64,000 nucleotides of DNA from CALBTQ01 sp036725605 (lineage in GTDB: Bacteria; Lernaellota; Lernaellaia; Lernaellales; Lernaellaceae), in contig DAIMDW010000029.1 in the NCBI GenBank assembly GCA_036725605.1, positions 16,884 to 80,883 of the forward strand, read 5' to 3'. The position numbers and the translations under genes are program-made. A model generated the notes under the pieces. It was not told the origin of the DNA. It did not search any database and saw nothing but the letters and a program-made list of their open reading frames with translations. This document shows, piece by piece, positions 27,730 through 37,198 of this stretch (the first letter of the stretch is position 1; each line of letters begins with the position of its first letter).

Positions 27730-28395
27730 ATGCGCAATCAAAACACACCTATTCTACGCGAAGGCTGGCCGTTCATCGCCATCTCCACCCTCATTCTGTT
27801 GATCTTCATCGTCTTCCGCCTGCCGCTGTGGCTGACGCTCCCCTGGCTGGCGTTGACGGTCTGGATCGTCGCCTTCTTCCGCAATCCCGATCGACCGATC
27901 GCCATGGGCGACGAGGCGATCATCTGCCCCGCCGACGGCGTGGTCGTCGCGGTCGAGGAAATCGACGATCCCACTTACGGCATGGGCCGTTGCAAGCGCG
28001 TGTGCATTTTCATGAGCCCCTTCAATGTACACGTCAATCGCGTGCCGGTCACCGGCACCGTGAAAAAAATCCGCTATCGGCCGGGTCGGTACTATGTCGC
28101 CTCGGACGAAAAAGCCTCGGAACACAACGAACAATGCGCCATGGTGCTCGAAACACCCGGCGGCAAGCACGTGGCGGCGGTGCAGATCGCCGGCATGCTC
28201 GCCCGGCGCATCGTCACCTACCCCCGCGAAGGCGAGAACCTCGTCAAGGGGCAGCGTTACGGATTGATCCGTTTCGGGTCGCGCGTGGATTTGTATTTAC
28301 CGCTGGAAGCCGAAATCGACGTGGTCAAGGGCGATCGCGTTTTCGGCGCCTCCAGCGCAATCGGGAGATTGCCGGATGGCGGAAACGAACGATAA
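27730..28395 (+). CDS. psd: Phosphatidylserine decarboxylase (short, pyruvoyl-dependent type)
   Basis: Makes phosphatidylethanolamine from phosphatidylserine. 221 residues, the short soluble/membrane-tethered class with two N-terminal hydrophobic segments (residues about 12-50). It contains ICPADGVVVAVEEI, FMSPFNVHVNRVPV and the self-cleavage site GLIRFGSRVDLYLP, where Ser184 should become the pyruvoyl group. The end overlaps the pssA start by 20 bases, pairing the two enzymes of the pathway. Confidence 0.93.
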   Translation: MRNQNTPILREGWPFIAISTLILLIFIVFRLPLWLTLPWLALTVWIVAFFRNPDRPIAMGDEAIICPADGVVVAVEEIDDPTYGMGRCKRVCIFMSPFNVHVNRVPVTGTVKKIRYRPGRYYVASDEKASEHNEQCAMVLETPGGKHVAAVQIAGMLARRIVTYPREGENLVKGQRYGLIRFGSRVDLYLPLEAEIDVVKGDRVFGASSAIGRLPDGGNER

Positions 28396-29290
28396 AGCCA
28401 AGCCGAAAACCAAGCAAAAGCTCCGCAAGCGGTTGCAGCGGCGCAAGACGATCGAAGAGCAGGTGCCGATGATCGGCGAATGCGTGGACGAGGCGGGCGA
28501 GATTCCGCGCGAGGGTCCGCGCAAAGGCTTTTACATTCTGCCCAACCTGCTGACCACCGCGAGTTTGATGCTCGGTTTTTACAGCCTGTCGATGTCGTTC
28601 GGCGCGTTCATCAGTCCGAAACCGGACGTCAGCTATTTCATTCGCGCGGCATGGGCGATCTTCGCCGCGTTGATTTTCGACGGTCTCGACGGTCGCGTGG
28701 CGCGCCTGACGCGCACGACCAGCCCCTTCGGCATGCAGTACGATTCGTTGTCCGATCTGGTCAGTTTCGGCGCGGCGCCGGCGGCGCTGATCTACAACTT
28801 CGCGCTGCGCTGGGGCGTCAAGCCGGGCCTGGGCTGGGCGGTGGCGTTCCTGTTCGTCGTGTGCGGCGCGTTGCGCCTGGCGCGGTTCAACATCACGACG
28901 GAAAATCTGCCCAAGGGCGTGTTTCAAGGATTGGCGATTCCGGCCGCCGCGTCGGTGCTGGTGTTCACCGTGCTGTTGTTCCACGACATGAACTGGCTGA
29001 CCGAGCAGGGCACCGCGCCGGTGTTCTGGCCGCTGCTGATCATGACGATCGTGCTGGCGCTGCTGATGGTCAGCAAGTTCGAGTATACATCCTTCAAAAC
29101 GTTCGACATCCACAAACGTCGTCCGTTCGGGATGTTCCTGTTTATCATCGTGCTGTTGATCGTCGTATTCGAGGAACCGGCCAAGACGTTGTTTATCGGC
29201 ACGACGGTTTACGCCTTGTCCGCGCCGGTCAAATGGTTTTTCTCGACCCGGCGGAACCGGCAAACGCCGCCGGATGTCCAACCAGCCTGA
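28376..29290 (+). CDS. pssA: CDP-diacylglycerol-serine O-phosphatidyltransferase
   Basis: Makes phosphatidylserine for the adjacent decarboxylase. 304 residues with a charged N-terminal tail (about 40 residues, Lys/Arg-rich) and about eight membrane segments. The CDP-alcohol transferase signature is complete: DGLDGRVARLTRTTSPFGMQ followed by YDSLSD, supplying the metal-binding Asp residues. It uses CDP-diacylglycerol from CdsA. It overlaps psd by 20 bases. Confidence 0.94.
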   Translation: MAETNDKAKPKTKQKLRKRLQRRKTIEEQVPMIGECVDEAGEIPREGPRKGFYILPNLLTTASLMLGFYSLSMSFGAFISPKPDVSYFIRAAWAIFAALIFDGLDGRVARLTRTTSPFGMQYDSLSDLVSFGAAPAALIYNFALRWGVKPGLGWAVAFLFVVCGALRLARFNITTENLPKGVFQGLAIPAAASVLVFTVLLFHDMNWLTEQGTAPVFWPLLIMTIVLALLMVSKFEYTSFKTFDIHKRRPFGMFLFIIVLLIVVFEEPAKTLFIGTTVYALSAPVKWFFSTRRNRQTPPDVQPA

Positions 29291-29322
29291 ACCGAAAAAA
29301 CACTCTTTGCGGAGATTCTCTG

Positions 29323-30345
29323 ATGGGCAAGAAAAAGACTTATAACGTCGCAGTGGTCGGCGCTACCGGCGCCGTGGGACAGGAAATGCTCAAGGTGCTC
29401 GCCGAGCGCAAGTTCCCCATCGACCGCCTGGTGCCTTTGGCCAGCAGCCGTAGCGCCGGCGAGTTGGTGACCTTTGCCGACCGCGAAGTCGTCGTGCGCG
29501 AGCTCAAGGCCGACAGTTTCACCGGCATCGACATCGCGCTGTTTTCCGCCGGCGGCTCCATCAGCCAGGAATTCGCGCCCCATGCCGCCGCGGCCGGCGC
29601 GGTCGTGGTGGACAACACCGCCGCTTTTCGCTTTGAAAAAGACGTGCCGCTGGTCGTGCCCGAGGTGAATCCCGACGCGCTGTCCGGCTACACGCAGCGC
29701 AACATCGTGGCCAATCCGAACTGCTCGACGATCCAGATGGTCCTCGCCCTCAAGCCGCTGCACGACGCCGCGAAGATCAAACGCGTGGTCGTGGCCACCT
29801 ATCAGTCGGTGTCCGGCGCGGGCAAAGAGGCGATGGACGAACTGGCCCAGCAGTCGATCAACCTGTTCAACCAGAAGCCGGTCAAGCCGCACGTGTTCCC
29901 CCATCAGATCGCCTTCAACTGCCTGCCGCACATCGACGTCTTCCTGGAGAACGACTACACCAAGGAAGAGATGAAGATGGTCTGGGAAACCCAAAAAATC
30001 CTGGACGCGAAAATCGACGTGTCGCCCACGACCGTGCGCGTGCCGACCTTCGCCTGCCACGCCGAAGCGGTTAACATCGAGTTCGTCAAGGAGATCACGC
30101 CCGATCAGGCGCGGCAGTTGCTGCATTCGTTCCCCGGCATCGCGGTGGTGGACAATCCCGACAAGAACGAGTATCCGCTCAACGTCATGGCCGCGGGCAC
30201 CGACACCGTATTCGTGGGCCGCGTGCGCCGCGACGAAACCGTACCCCACGGGCTGAACCTGTGGGTCGTCGCCGACAACCTGCGCAAGGGCGCGGCGACC
30301 AACGCGGTGCAAATCGCCGAGCTGCTGATCGACAAGTATTTATAA
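29323..30345 (+). CDS. asd: Aspartate-semialdehyde dehydrogenase
   Basis: Reduces aspartyl phosphate to the semialdehyde for Lys, Thr, Met and diaminopimelate synthesis. 340 residues from ATG 29323, after GGAG; an open frame farther upstream is an out-of-frame shadow of pssA. The NADP motif is VVGATGAVGQEML, the catalytic Cys lies in NPNCSTIQMV, and YQSVSGAGKEAMDEL and HAEAVNIEF follow as in the family. Confidence 0.95.
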   Translation: MGKKKTYNVAVVGATGAVGQEMLKVLAERKFPIDRLVPLASSRSAGELVTFADREVVVRELKADSFTGIDIALFSAGGSISQEFAPHAAAAGAVVVDNTAAFRFEKDVPLVVPEVNPDALSGYTQRNIVANPNCSTIQMVLALKPLHDAAKIKRVVVATYQSVSGAGKEAMDELAQQSINLFNQKPVKPHVFPHQIAFNCLPHIDVFLENDYTKEEMKMVWETQKILDAKIDVSPTTVRVPTFACHAEAVNIEFVKEITPDQARQLLHSFPGIAVVDNPDKNEYPLNVMAAGTDTVFVGRVRRDETVPHGLNLWVVADNLRKGAATNAVQIAELLIDKYL

Positions 30346-30391
30346 CCGCAATTCCATTGATTTTTATACCGGGTTATCTTATAAGTAACGG

Positions 30392-33300
30392 ATGACCTCG
30401 GTGCACGTAAAACAACGGGATTATTATATCGACTTCGCCAAGGGATTGGCCTGCCTGCTCATGGCCGCCGGCCACACGCAGTACTATACGCTCTGGCATC
30501 CGCACTCCGGTTTGGATTACACGATTCTCTGGCTGATCGCCGAATTCGCCATCCCTCTGTTCTTCATGGCCTCGGGCATCAACGTGGTCACGCAGGTCGA
30601 GCGGATGAAGGTCGACGCGTCGGCCCGACCGACGATCGCCTACCTCGGCTCGATCGCCTGGCTGTTCTTCCTGGGCTTCGTCTATTCGCTCAACCGCCGC
30701 ACCCTGGGGATGATGGACCTGTTCCACTGCGTGGCGATGGGCACCGCCGTGGCCTACATCGTCGCGCGGCGCGCCTGGCCGACCTGGAGCATCGTCACGC
30801 TGGCGCTGGGTTCGTTCGCGCTGGCGGCGTCGTTCTCCTACGATCCGATCCCGATCACCAAAGAGATGATCGACCTGACCTCTTTCATCAGTATGAAAAG
30901 CGCGACCACGCACATGATCATGGCCGACATCTACCACAACGCCGTGCTCGGTTTGGCCTGGTGGCGACGGTTGCTGTACGTCCACTTCGCCTTCGTACCC
31001 TGGGTCGGATTGTTCATGCTGGGCGTCGCGCTCAAACGTGTGTATCGCACCAAATGGGAAGCCGTGTTGTGGATCCTGGGACTGACGATTTTCGCCGCCG
31101 GGTTGTTGATTCCCTTCACACCGCCGCGCGGCGACGTCGGTTTCTTCCTGCGCGGCAAGGGCGATTACGTCACCCGCCTGCTCTTGATGGGCCTGGTGAC
31201 GATGATCCCGCTGATGCGCTGGTACAAACACAGCCGCCGCGGCCTGCGCGGCATGACCGAGCTGATCGGCAAGGAATCGTTCGTCTTCTTCGTTTGCCAC
31301 TGGGTGGTGATCGAAATGTCGGCCAGTTTCTTTTACATCTTCAAAGGCTTCAACTGGTGGCTGGTTTGGGCTGTGCAGATTCCGCTGAACATTTACGTGT
31401 CCTATCAATTCACTCGGGCGATGGCCCGCTGGCGCGACAAGACGATCAAGAAAAAATTCTATCCATTTTTATGGTTTGGCATTTTATTGGGTTTTGGCAT
31501 AATTACGCTTGGCTTTTATGTGGCGCATAATTTACCGATGCTCAAGCTGTTCAGTTATCCGGCTTCCGTCGCCATTGCCATGGTCTGGCCGGTGGGTCGA
31601 AATGCAATCAGTTTCCTGACCTACCGCAAACAACTGGCGCAAATGAAAAAGCCGAAGAAAGACAGCGCGCCGGCCGCTAAAACCGTAGCGGCGCCGGCGA
31701 AACCTGTGGAGACGAGAATGAGCGAAGAGGAAAAGAAACCGACCGCCGAACCGATTGCCGAAAAAACCGCCGAACCGGCGCCCGCCGCGACTGCGCAGTC
31801 GCCCGCGTCGCCGGAAAAAGAACCGGCCAAACCCAAGCCCAAACGTGATTGGACGGTCAAGCGCGTCTTCGTGCTGACCATCCTGTTGCTGCTGGTCGCC
31901 GGCATCTTCAACGGCTCGGCGAAACCGGTCGACGACGCCTACATCACCTTCCGTTTCGCGGAAAACCTGGTGAACGGAAACGGGCTGTCCTACAACCCGG
32001 GCACGATCGTCGAAGGCTTCACCAGCATGGGACAAGTGTTGCTGATGGCCCCGATCATCATGATGAACAAACGCATGGCCTACATGGGATCGATCCTCCT
32101 CGGCCTGCTCGCCTGGGCCGCCGTCGTGGCGTTGGTGTGGCGGTTGATTCGCCGCGAGCGGGGCGATCAGCCGCTGGATCGTCCCGAGTGGTTCACGCTG
32201 ATTTTCCTGGCGATCTGCAACCCGGCGGTCATCTGGTCGTGGTCGGGCATGGAAACGACGATCTTCTCCCTGTGTTGGATCGCCGCCTGGGCCGTGCACC
32301 TGCGCGAATACGACAACGACGAATGGCCCTGGCAGTCGGCGCTGATCACCTTCGCCGCCGGACTGTTCCATCCCGAAGGCATCCTCATCGCCGCGGTGCT
32401 CGGACTGTCCTGGTTCCTGCCGTTGCGTAGCGAGCGGATGAAAAAAGGGTTGGCTTACCTGGCCATCGCCGTGGGCCTGTTCGGCCTGTACTGGCTGTGG
32501 CGCTGGCAGTACTTCGGCTACTTTTTCCCCAACACGTACTACACGAAAGTCGGCGGCAGCATCCTGCTGGGCAAAGGACTGCGCTATCTGATCATCGGCG
32601 CGCTGTCGAGCATCGTGCCGTTGTACATGATCTTTTTGCTTATCGTGCGCCGTAGCGATCCCACGCCCTGGCCGCGTTGGCTGAAGCTGTCGTTCGGGAT
32701 GATCGGCGCGGTGCTGCTGTTCAACTTGCTGGTCGGCGGCGATTACTTCTCCTACCAGCGCTTCCTGCTGCCCGCCTTCCCCTTCACGCTGCTGGCCACC
32801 TGGTATCTGTGGACGCGGCATCGCAAGGCCAAGGCCGAGGAGGAGGCCGAGGAAGCCGAGGAGCGCGAGGACGAGGACGAGGAAGCCGGCGAGCGCAAGA
32901 GCCATCCGCTGCTGTGGTCGGTGATCATCGTGATCCTGCTCAACTTTTGGGGCGGATTTTTCCTCCTGCAGGGAAAAGCGCACAAGATGATCCAGAGCGT
33001 GGTGCCCGAATTCGCCGCCGTGGGCAAACACGTCGCCCGCGTCATGCCGGAAAAGTCGTCCATCGCGACGATCCCCATCGGCGCGCTCGGCTTTTTCAGC
33101 GAGCGTAAAATCATCGATATCGCCGGGCTGACCGACAAGCACATCGCACACCTGGATATCGAAACCGGCGAGCGTAACGTGGGCCATGAGAAATTCGATT
33201 ACGACTACGTCTTCGAGAAAAAGCCGACCGTGATCATGCAACTGCCCGCGCTGTTCCCCAAATCGAAGGAAGGGTTGCAGGAGTGGATGATCAAGACCTC

Positions 33301-33790
33301 GCTCAACCCCATTCAATACAACATCTACGATTACGATAAGCTTAAAAAGGAATATTACCTGGCTTGGTTGCCGGTGAGAAAGAAGGTTGTTCGTACGCGC
33401 GGCAAAGCCAAGCCCGAGGTGGTCATGCACGGCGCGTTCGGCTACGTGCGCAAAGACAAGCTCGGCAAAAAGGGCTACAAGGCCTGGGAAGCGCTGCCGG
33501 CCGCCGAGGCTTATCGACCGTTCCGCGAAGTGCCCGAACTGGTCAAGAAAAACCCGCTGCTCGACAAGAACCTGGGCGTCTGGTCGTTCAAGGGCGGCGA
33601 GAAAACGGGCAAGAAGAAATTCGCCCCGGGCCAGGAACAGCCGTCCGCCGATCAGGCAACGCCTGAAATGCCGGCCGAGCCGATCGAGGTGCTGCCCGAC
33701 GTCGACGCGCCGCCTGCCGATGAGGCTCCGGCTGAAGCACCTCCGACTGCTGAAGCGACTCCGACTGAGCCGGCTCCGGCAACGGAGTAA
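30392..33790 (+). CDS. Acyltransferase-glycosyltransferase (GT-C) two-domain membrane protein
   Basis: 1132 residues. Residues 1 to about 400 are a polytopic acyltransferase of the acyltransferase-3/DUF1624-like type (RDYYIDFAKGLACLLMAAGH, then about ten membrane segments). A Pro/Ala/Lys/Glu linker covers about 410-485. Residues about 490-830 form a GT-C-type glycosyltransferase with the DDAYITFRFAENLVNGNG motif, as in AftB-like and ArnT-like proteins. A highly charged loop (Glu-rich, about 810-840) and a soluble C-terminal domain with a Pro/Glu-rich tail follow. An internal ATG at 31718, with GGAG six bases upstream, starts inside the linker (residue 443) and could give the glycosyltransferase alone. 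Surface glycan modification is a reasonable guess. Confidence 0.75.
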   Translation: MTSVHVKQRDYYIDFAKGLACLLMAAGHTQYYTLWHPHSGLDYTILWLIAEFAIPLFFMASGINVVTQVERMKVDASARPTIAYLGSIAWLFFLGFVYSLNRRTLGMMDLFHCVAMGTAVAYIVARRAWPTWSIVTLALGSFALAASFSYDPIPITKEMIDLTSFISMKSATTHMIMADIYHNAVLGLAWWRRLLYVHFAFVPWVGLFMLGVALKRVYRTKWEAVLWILGLTIFAAGLLIPFTPPRGDVGFFLRGKGDYVTRLLLMGLVTMIPLMRWYKHSRRGLRGMTELIGKESFVFFVCHWVVIEMSASFFYIFKGFNWWLVWAVQIPLNIYVSYQFTRAMARWRDKTIKKKFYPFLWFGILLGFGIITLGFYVAHNLPMLKLFSYPASVAIAMVWPVGRNAISFLTYRKQLAQMKKPKKDSAPAAKTVAAPAKPVETRMSEEEKKPTAEPIAEKTAEPAPAATAQSPASPEKEPAKPKPKRDWTVKRVFVLTILLLLVAGIFNGSAKPVDDAYITFRFAENLVNGNGLSYNPGTIVEGFTSMGQVLLMAPIIMMNKRMAYMGSILLGLLAWAAVVALVWRLIRRERGDQPLDRPEWFTLIFLAICNPAVIWSWSGMETTIFSLCWIAAWAVHLREYDNDEWPWQSALITFAAGLFHPEGILIAAVLGLSWFLPLRSERMKKGLAYLAIAVGLFGLYWLWRWQYFGYFFPNTYYTKVGGSILLGKGLRYLIIGALSSIVPLYMIFLLIVRRSDPTPWPRWLKLSFGMIGAVLLFNLLVGGDYFSYQRFLLPAFPFTLLATWYLWTRHRKAKAEEEAEEAEEREDEDEEAGERKSHPLLWSVIIVILLNFWGGFFLLQGKAHKMIQSVVPEFAAVGKHVARVMPEKSSIATIPIGALGFFSERKIIDIAGLTDKHIAHLDIETGERNVGHEKFDYDYVFEKKPTVIMQLPALFPKSKEGLQEWMIKTSLNPIQYNIYDYDKLKKEYYLAWLPVRKKVVRTRGKAKPEVVMHGAFGYVRKDKLGKKGYKAWEALPAAEAYRPFREVPELVKKNPLLDKNLGVWSFKGGEKTGKKKFAPGQEQPSADQATPEMPAEPIEVLPDVDAPPADEAPAEAPPTAEATPTEPAPATE

Positions 33791-33808
33791 AACAAATCAC
33801 GTTCAACA

Positions 33809-33845
33809 CCAAGGGCGCGCCATGGCGCGCCTTTGGCGTTTTTTA
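33809..33845 (+). terminator. Rho-independent terminator after the two-domain membrane gene
   Basis: A near-perfect stem of about 13 pairs (CCAAGGGCGCGCC with GGCGCGCCTTTGG, one G-T wobble) is followed by CG and six T. It lies 18 bases after the stop. Confidence 0.9.
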
Positions 33846-33883
33846 GCCTCCAGCCCGAATGTGATGATCTTGACAAAAGGATA

Positions 33884-33985
33884 GCCCTCATCCCCGGCCC
33901 TTCTCCCCCGGGGAGAAGGGAGTCCAGGTTGCCGACTCCTACCCTCTCCCGGGGGAGAGGGTCGGGCGCAGCTCGGGGTGAGGGC
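33884..33985. repeat. Palindromic REP/MITE-like element
   Basis: About 100 bases with imperfect outer inverted arms (GCCCTCATCCCC and GGGGTGAGGGC) and two inner palindromes (CCTTCTCCCCCGGGGAGAAGG and CCCTCTCCCGGGGGAGAGGG, each about 20 bases). It is very GC-rich and non-coding. The layout resembles the small palindromic elements scattered in many bacterial genomes. Only one copy is in this window, so mobility is inference. Confidence 0.7.
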
Positions 33986-34232
33986 GAAAAAGCATTGCTT
34001 CGCCAGATCACCGCCGCGCCTTTGTTATTTTTCGGCCGCGTAAACAAGCGCCCGCGAGCACGGCGCGCGATTGATCCTCTTTGAATCAGACCCGATTTTC
34101 CGCCGCGTACCTTGACAGCGAAAGGGGCGGCTCAGTAGACTGCCGTACACCTTGGGAGAGCGCCGGCGCGATGTTTTTTCGTCGTCGCGCAAGTCTTTTC
34201 CTTTCGCTTTTTGGCGACCGCCGGAGGTCACG

Positions 34233-35804
34233 ATGCACTGGCAAAAATGGGTGATCCTGATCGGCTGCCTGGCCCTCGTTTCCGTTTTCTTCCTCGCCTG
34301 CGAGGAGGAAGAGGAAGACGAGCCCACCGTTCAGGAGTGGATCCAGCGCGGCAAGGAATTGCTTGGCGAAAATAACGGCACCGGCGCCTACCTCGCCTTC
34401 CAGGAGGCGTTGGAACTGCAAAGCGGCAACCTGGAAGCCAAGTACGGCGTGGTGCTCGCCGACGTGCTGCAGTTCTCCGACACGCTCGACCTCGTACTGA
34501 CCATGTTCGAGCCGGCGACCGAGGATATTCCCGCCAACGAACTAACCGCCGTGTGCGACAAGCTCAACGAGTGCGGCGTGCTCGATCCCGCCAACGCTCC
34601 GTACGACCAGTGCCTCGCCTCGGGCGCTTTCGGCCTGGAAGAAGCGACGCGCGACTGCGTGATCGCCGCGCCCGATTGCGACGTGATGATGGAGCGCTGC
34701 GACATCATCTATTTCCCGCCGTCCCAGGAACTGTGCGCGGCGGCCTGCGCAAAATTCAAAGACTGCGGCATGCTCGGCGGCACGCGCTGGACCGTCGACG
34801 ATTGCATCGCCGCCTGCCCGCAAATCTACGTCACCGGCGAGTTGGAGTGCTTCCGCACCTTCGACGATTGCGCCTACGCGCGCGAAACCTGTTTCCCCTT
34901 CTACGGCGAAACGATCCAGACGCTGCTGGGCGATTTCTGGTCGGAAGTCAGCATCGAGATGGGCAACAACATCACCGAACTGCTGGCGCGCGAGGACGAC
35001 TTTCACTTCGCGATCGAGAAATTCCAGTTCACGTTTTTCGACCTTTTCTTCCGCCCCGATCTGGCGGGCGTGCACGACGCGGCCGACGTGTATTTCTTTG
35101 CCTCGATTTACGCGGGCATGGAGTCGCTGTTCAACCTGCTGCTCGGGTTGGACGTGAACTTCAACATGCTGCTGCTGGAAAACATCGACTGGCCGTGGGC
35201 GGCCGACATCGACCTGGCCAACTTCTCGATGGAAGACGTGCTGCTCATTTTGCAGAACATCGACGACGTTGCCGCCCTGCTTGAGCTGATGCTCAACGAT
35301 CCGGTGTATCCGACCTTCCTCACCTTGCGGGAAGAGGACGGCGTCGACCGGATCAACAATTCCGGCGAATACCTCGGCTGGGTGTTCGGCAATCTCGTCG
35401 AGATGGTCGAGCGCGTCGCCGAGGAAACCGAGGATCAGACCGACGATCCGATCCGCTACATCGACGGCAACGGCAGCGGGGTGTGGGACGCCAACGAACT
35501 GTTCGTCATCCCCGGCGTCGTGGAAATGGACTACGACCTGACCTGGGCCGTGCACGATATTCTGCTGGCGCTCAAGGTCGATTTCGTCGACGGGTATCCG
35601 TTCCACTTCGATACGCTCGAGCCGCTGTTCGCCTATTACAACCTCGATTTCATCAACGTGCTGCTCGAATTGCTCGACCTGCAAGGCGTGGAAAGCATCG
35701 AGCTGGGCGAATGGTTCCGCCATCCCGACCCGGCCGGTTTGCGCCCCGCGCTTTTCGACCTGCTTGAGCTTATCGAGCAGTACAACGACATGACCGACCT
35801 CTGA
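34233..35804 (+). CDS. Acidic lipoprotein of unknown function, first gene of a three-gene run
   Basis: 523 residues from ATG 34233, after GGAGGT; the frame is open to 34152 without a better start. The lipobox is FFLAC followed by EEEEEDE. Residues about 40-110 read like one TPR-type helical pair (ELLGENNGTGAYLAFQEALEL). Residues about 115-230 contain about twelve Cys in two related blocks (for example CDKLNECGVLD and CAKFKDCGMLG), suggesting disulfide-linked duplicated modules. The remainder is alpha-helical and acidic with no recognised family. It is 14 bp before the ceramidase-like gene. Confidence 0.75.
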   Translation: MHWQKWVILIGCLALVSVFFLACEEEEEDEPTVQEWIQRGKELLGENNGTGAYLAFQEALELQSGNLEAKYGVVLADVLQFSDTLDLVLTMFEPATEDIPANELTAVCDKLNECGVLDPANAPYDQCLASGAFGLEEATRDCVIAAPDCDVMMERCDIIYFPPSQELCAAACAKFKDCGMLGGTRWTVDDCIAACPQIYVTGELECFRTFDDCAYARETCFPFYGETIQTLLGDFWSEVSIEMGNNITELLAREDDFHFAIEKFQFTFFDLFFRPDLAGVHDAADVYFFASIYAGMESLFNLLLGLDVNFNMLLLENIDWPWAADIDLANFSMEDVLLILQNIDDVAALLELMLNDPVYPTFLTLREEDGVDRINNSGEYLGWVFGNLVEMVERVAEETEDQTDDPIRYIDGNGSGVWDANELFVIPGVVEMDYDLTWAVHDILLALKVDFVDGYPFHFDTLEPLFAYYNLDFINVLLELLDLQGVESIELGEWFRHPDPAGLRPALFDLLELIEQYNDMTDL

Positions 35805-35818
35805 ACGGAGAGGAACGC

Positions 35819-37198
35819 ATGAAAACTCGCTTGTTGCCGCTGTGCTTGTTGCTGGTCCTGTTCGCTACGCTGACCGCCTGCTCCTACGACATGGAAATTC
35901 GCGGCGTCAAAATGCAGCCCTATGAGCCCGCGCCGATTCCACCCCTGTTCGACGAGGCGATGGCCACGACGCGCAACGACGGCGTGCTGCTGGCCGGCGC
36001 GCAACTGCTGGACATCACTCCCTACGACCGCAAGGCGTGGATGGCCGGATTCGGTCCGGGCCGCAAAAGCCGCGGCGTGCTCGACCCGGTGTACGCGCAC
36101 ATTCTCTACCTCGACGACGGCCGCAACGCGACGGTGCTCATCGTCATGGACATCGTCGGCATCATGAATCCCGACGTGAACCGCCTGCGCTCGCTGATCA
36201 CCGCGAAGTACCCGCATCACATTCAGGTGATCGCCACGCACAACCACCAGGGCCCCGACACCATCGGCTACTGGGGGCCGGGCCTGCTGATTCCGGTCGA
36301 TCGCGGCGTGGATCAGGATTGGTTCGACAAGACGATGCAGGCGATCGCGCTGAGCGTCAACGACGCGATTCGCACCGCGCAGCCGGCGCGTCTGGCCTTC
36401 GGCGACGCCACGGTCGATCCGCAGTGGTCCACCAATTTGTGGTTCGACCACGGCCAGGGCCCCAAGGACGATCAAATGGGCGTGCTGCGCGTCGAGACGC
36501 TCGACGGCCAGGCGCTGGCCACGGTGATCAACTGGGCCTGCCACGCCGAAAGCCTGCTGGAGAACAACAAACTCAGCGCCGATTTCCCCGGCAAATTTTA
36601 CAAGCACTGCGCAGCCAAAGGCGGCGGCGTGGGCATCTTCCTGGCCAACGCCTCGGGCGGCATGGTCACCGCCTACCCCTGCCGCTGGGAGCAGCGCAAA
36701 CACTACGACATCCAAAAGCGCATCGCCTGGGCCGACAAACTCGGCGAGTATCTATACGATACCGCCGCGGCCGGTGTGCGCGACGCCAAGCGCGTGAACG
36801 GAGCGAAAATCAGACTGCGGCATTCGTCGCTGGCCGTGCCGATGGACAATGCGTTGTTCCGCGTCGCGGCCGACAACGGCATCATCCATATCGACGATCG
36901 CAGCCAGGATCAGAAACATTTCCACACCGAGCTCAACGTGCTCGACCTGGGTCCGTGCACTTTCGCCTTCGTGCCGGGCGAGCCGTTCCCGAGCATCGGT
37001 AAAATTCTGAAAGACGCGATGCCCTGGTCCAAACCGCCGTTCGTGGTCACGCTGGCCAACGACGAACTGGCCTATATGATGACCGCGGCGGAATGGAACG
37101 ACAGCCATTACAAGTACGAACGCTCCATGAGTTGCGGCCGCGAAGCGGGACCGCTGGTCACCGAGGCGCTGCTGGCGCTGATCAAGAAAGGGCGCTAA
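35819..37198 (+). CDS. Neutral/alkaline ceramidase-like lipoprotein
   Basis: 459 residues, lipobox TLTAC. The N-terminal catalytic region has family features: LLAGAQLLDITPYDRKAWMAGF, VMDIVGI and ATHNHQGPDT, which supply the zinc-site histidines, and NWACHAESL. The C-terminal Ig-like domain of typical ceramidases is absent or reduced, so the protein is shorter than the usual 650 or so. Many shorter members are annotated only as neutral/alkaline non-lysosomal ceramidase family. Substrate unknown. It sits between an acidic lipoprotein and an outer-membrane barrel gene, spacings 14 and 0 bp. Confidence 0.8.
   Translation: MKTRLLPLCLLLVLFATLTACSYDMEIRGVKMQPYEPAPIPPLFDEAMATTRNDGVLLAGAQLLDITPYDRKAWMAGFGPGRKSRGVLDPVYAHILYLDDGRNATVLIVMDIVGIMNPDVNRLRSLITAKYPHHIQVIATHNHQGPDTIGYWGPGLLIPVDRGVDQDWFDKTMQAIALSVNDAIRTAQPARLAFGDATVDPQWSTNLWFDHGQGPKDDQMGVLRVETLDGQALATVINWACHAESLLENNKLSADFPGKFYKHCAAKGGGVGIFLANASGGMVTAYPCRWEQRKHYDIQKRIAWADKLGEYLYDTAAAGVRDAKRVNGAKIRLRHSSLAVPMDNALFRVAADNGIIHIDDRSQDQKHFHTELNVLDLGPCTFAFVPGEPFPSIGKILKDAMPWSKPPFVVTLANDELAYMMTAAEWNDSHYKYERSMSCGREAGPLVTEALLALIKKGR

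Noticed and set aside
28480..30345. Long frame that appears to fuse the pssA region to Asd
   Set aside because: The first 280 codons are an out-of-frame shadow of pssA. Asd begins at ATG 29323 with a ribosome site and a complete N-terminal NADP motif.
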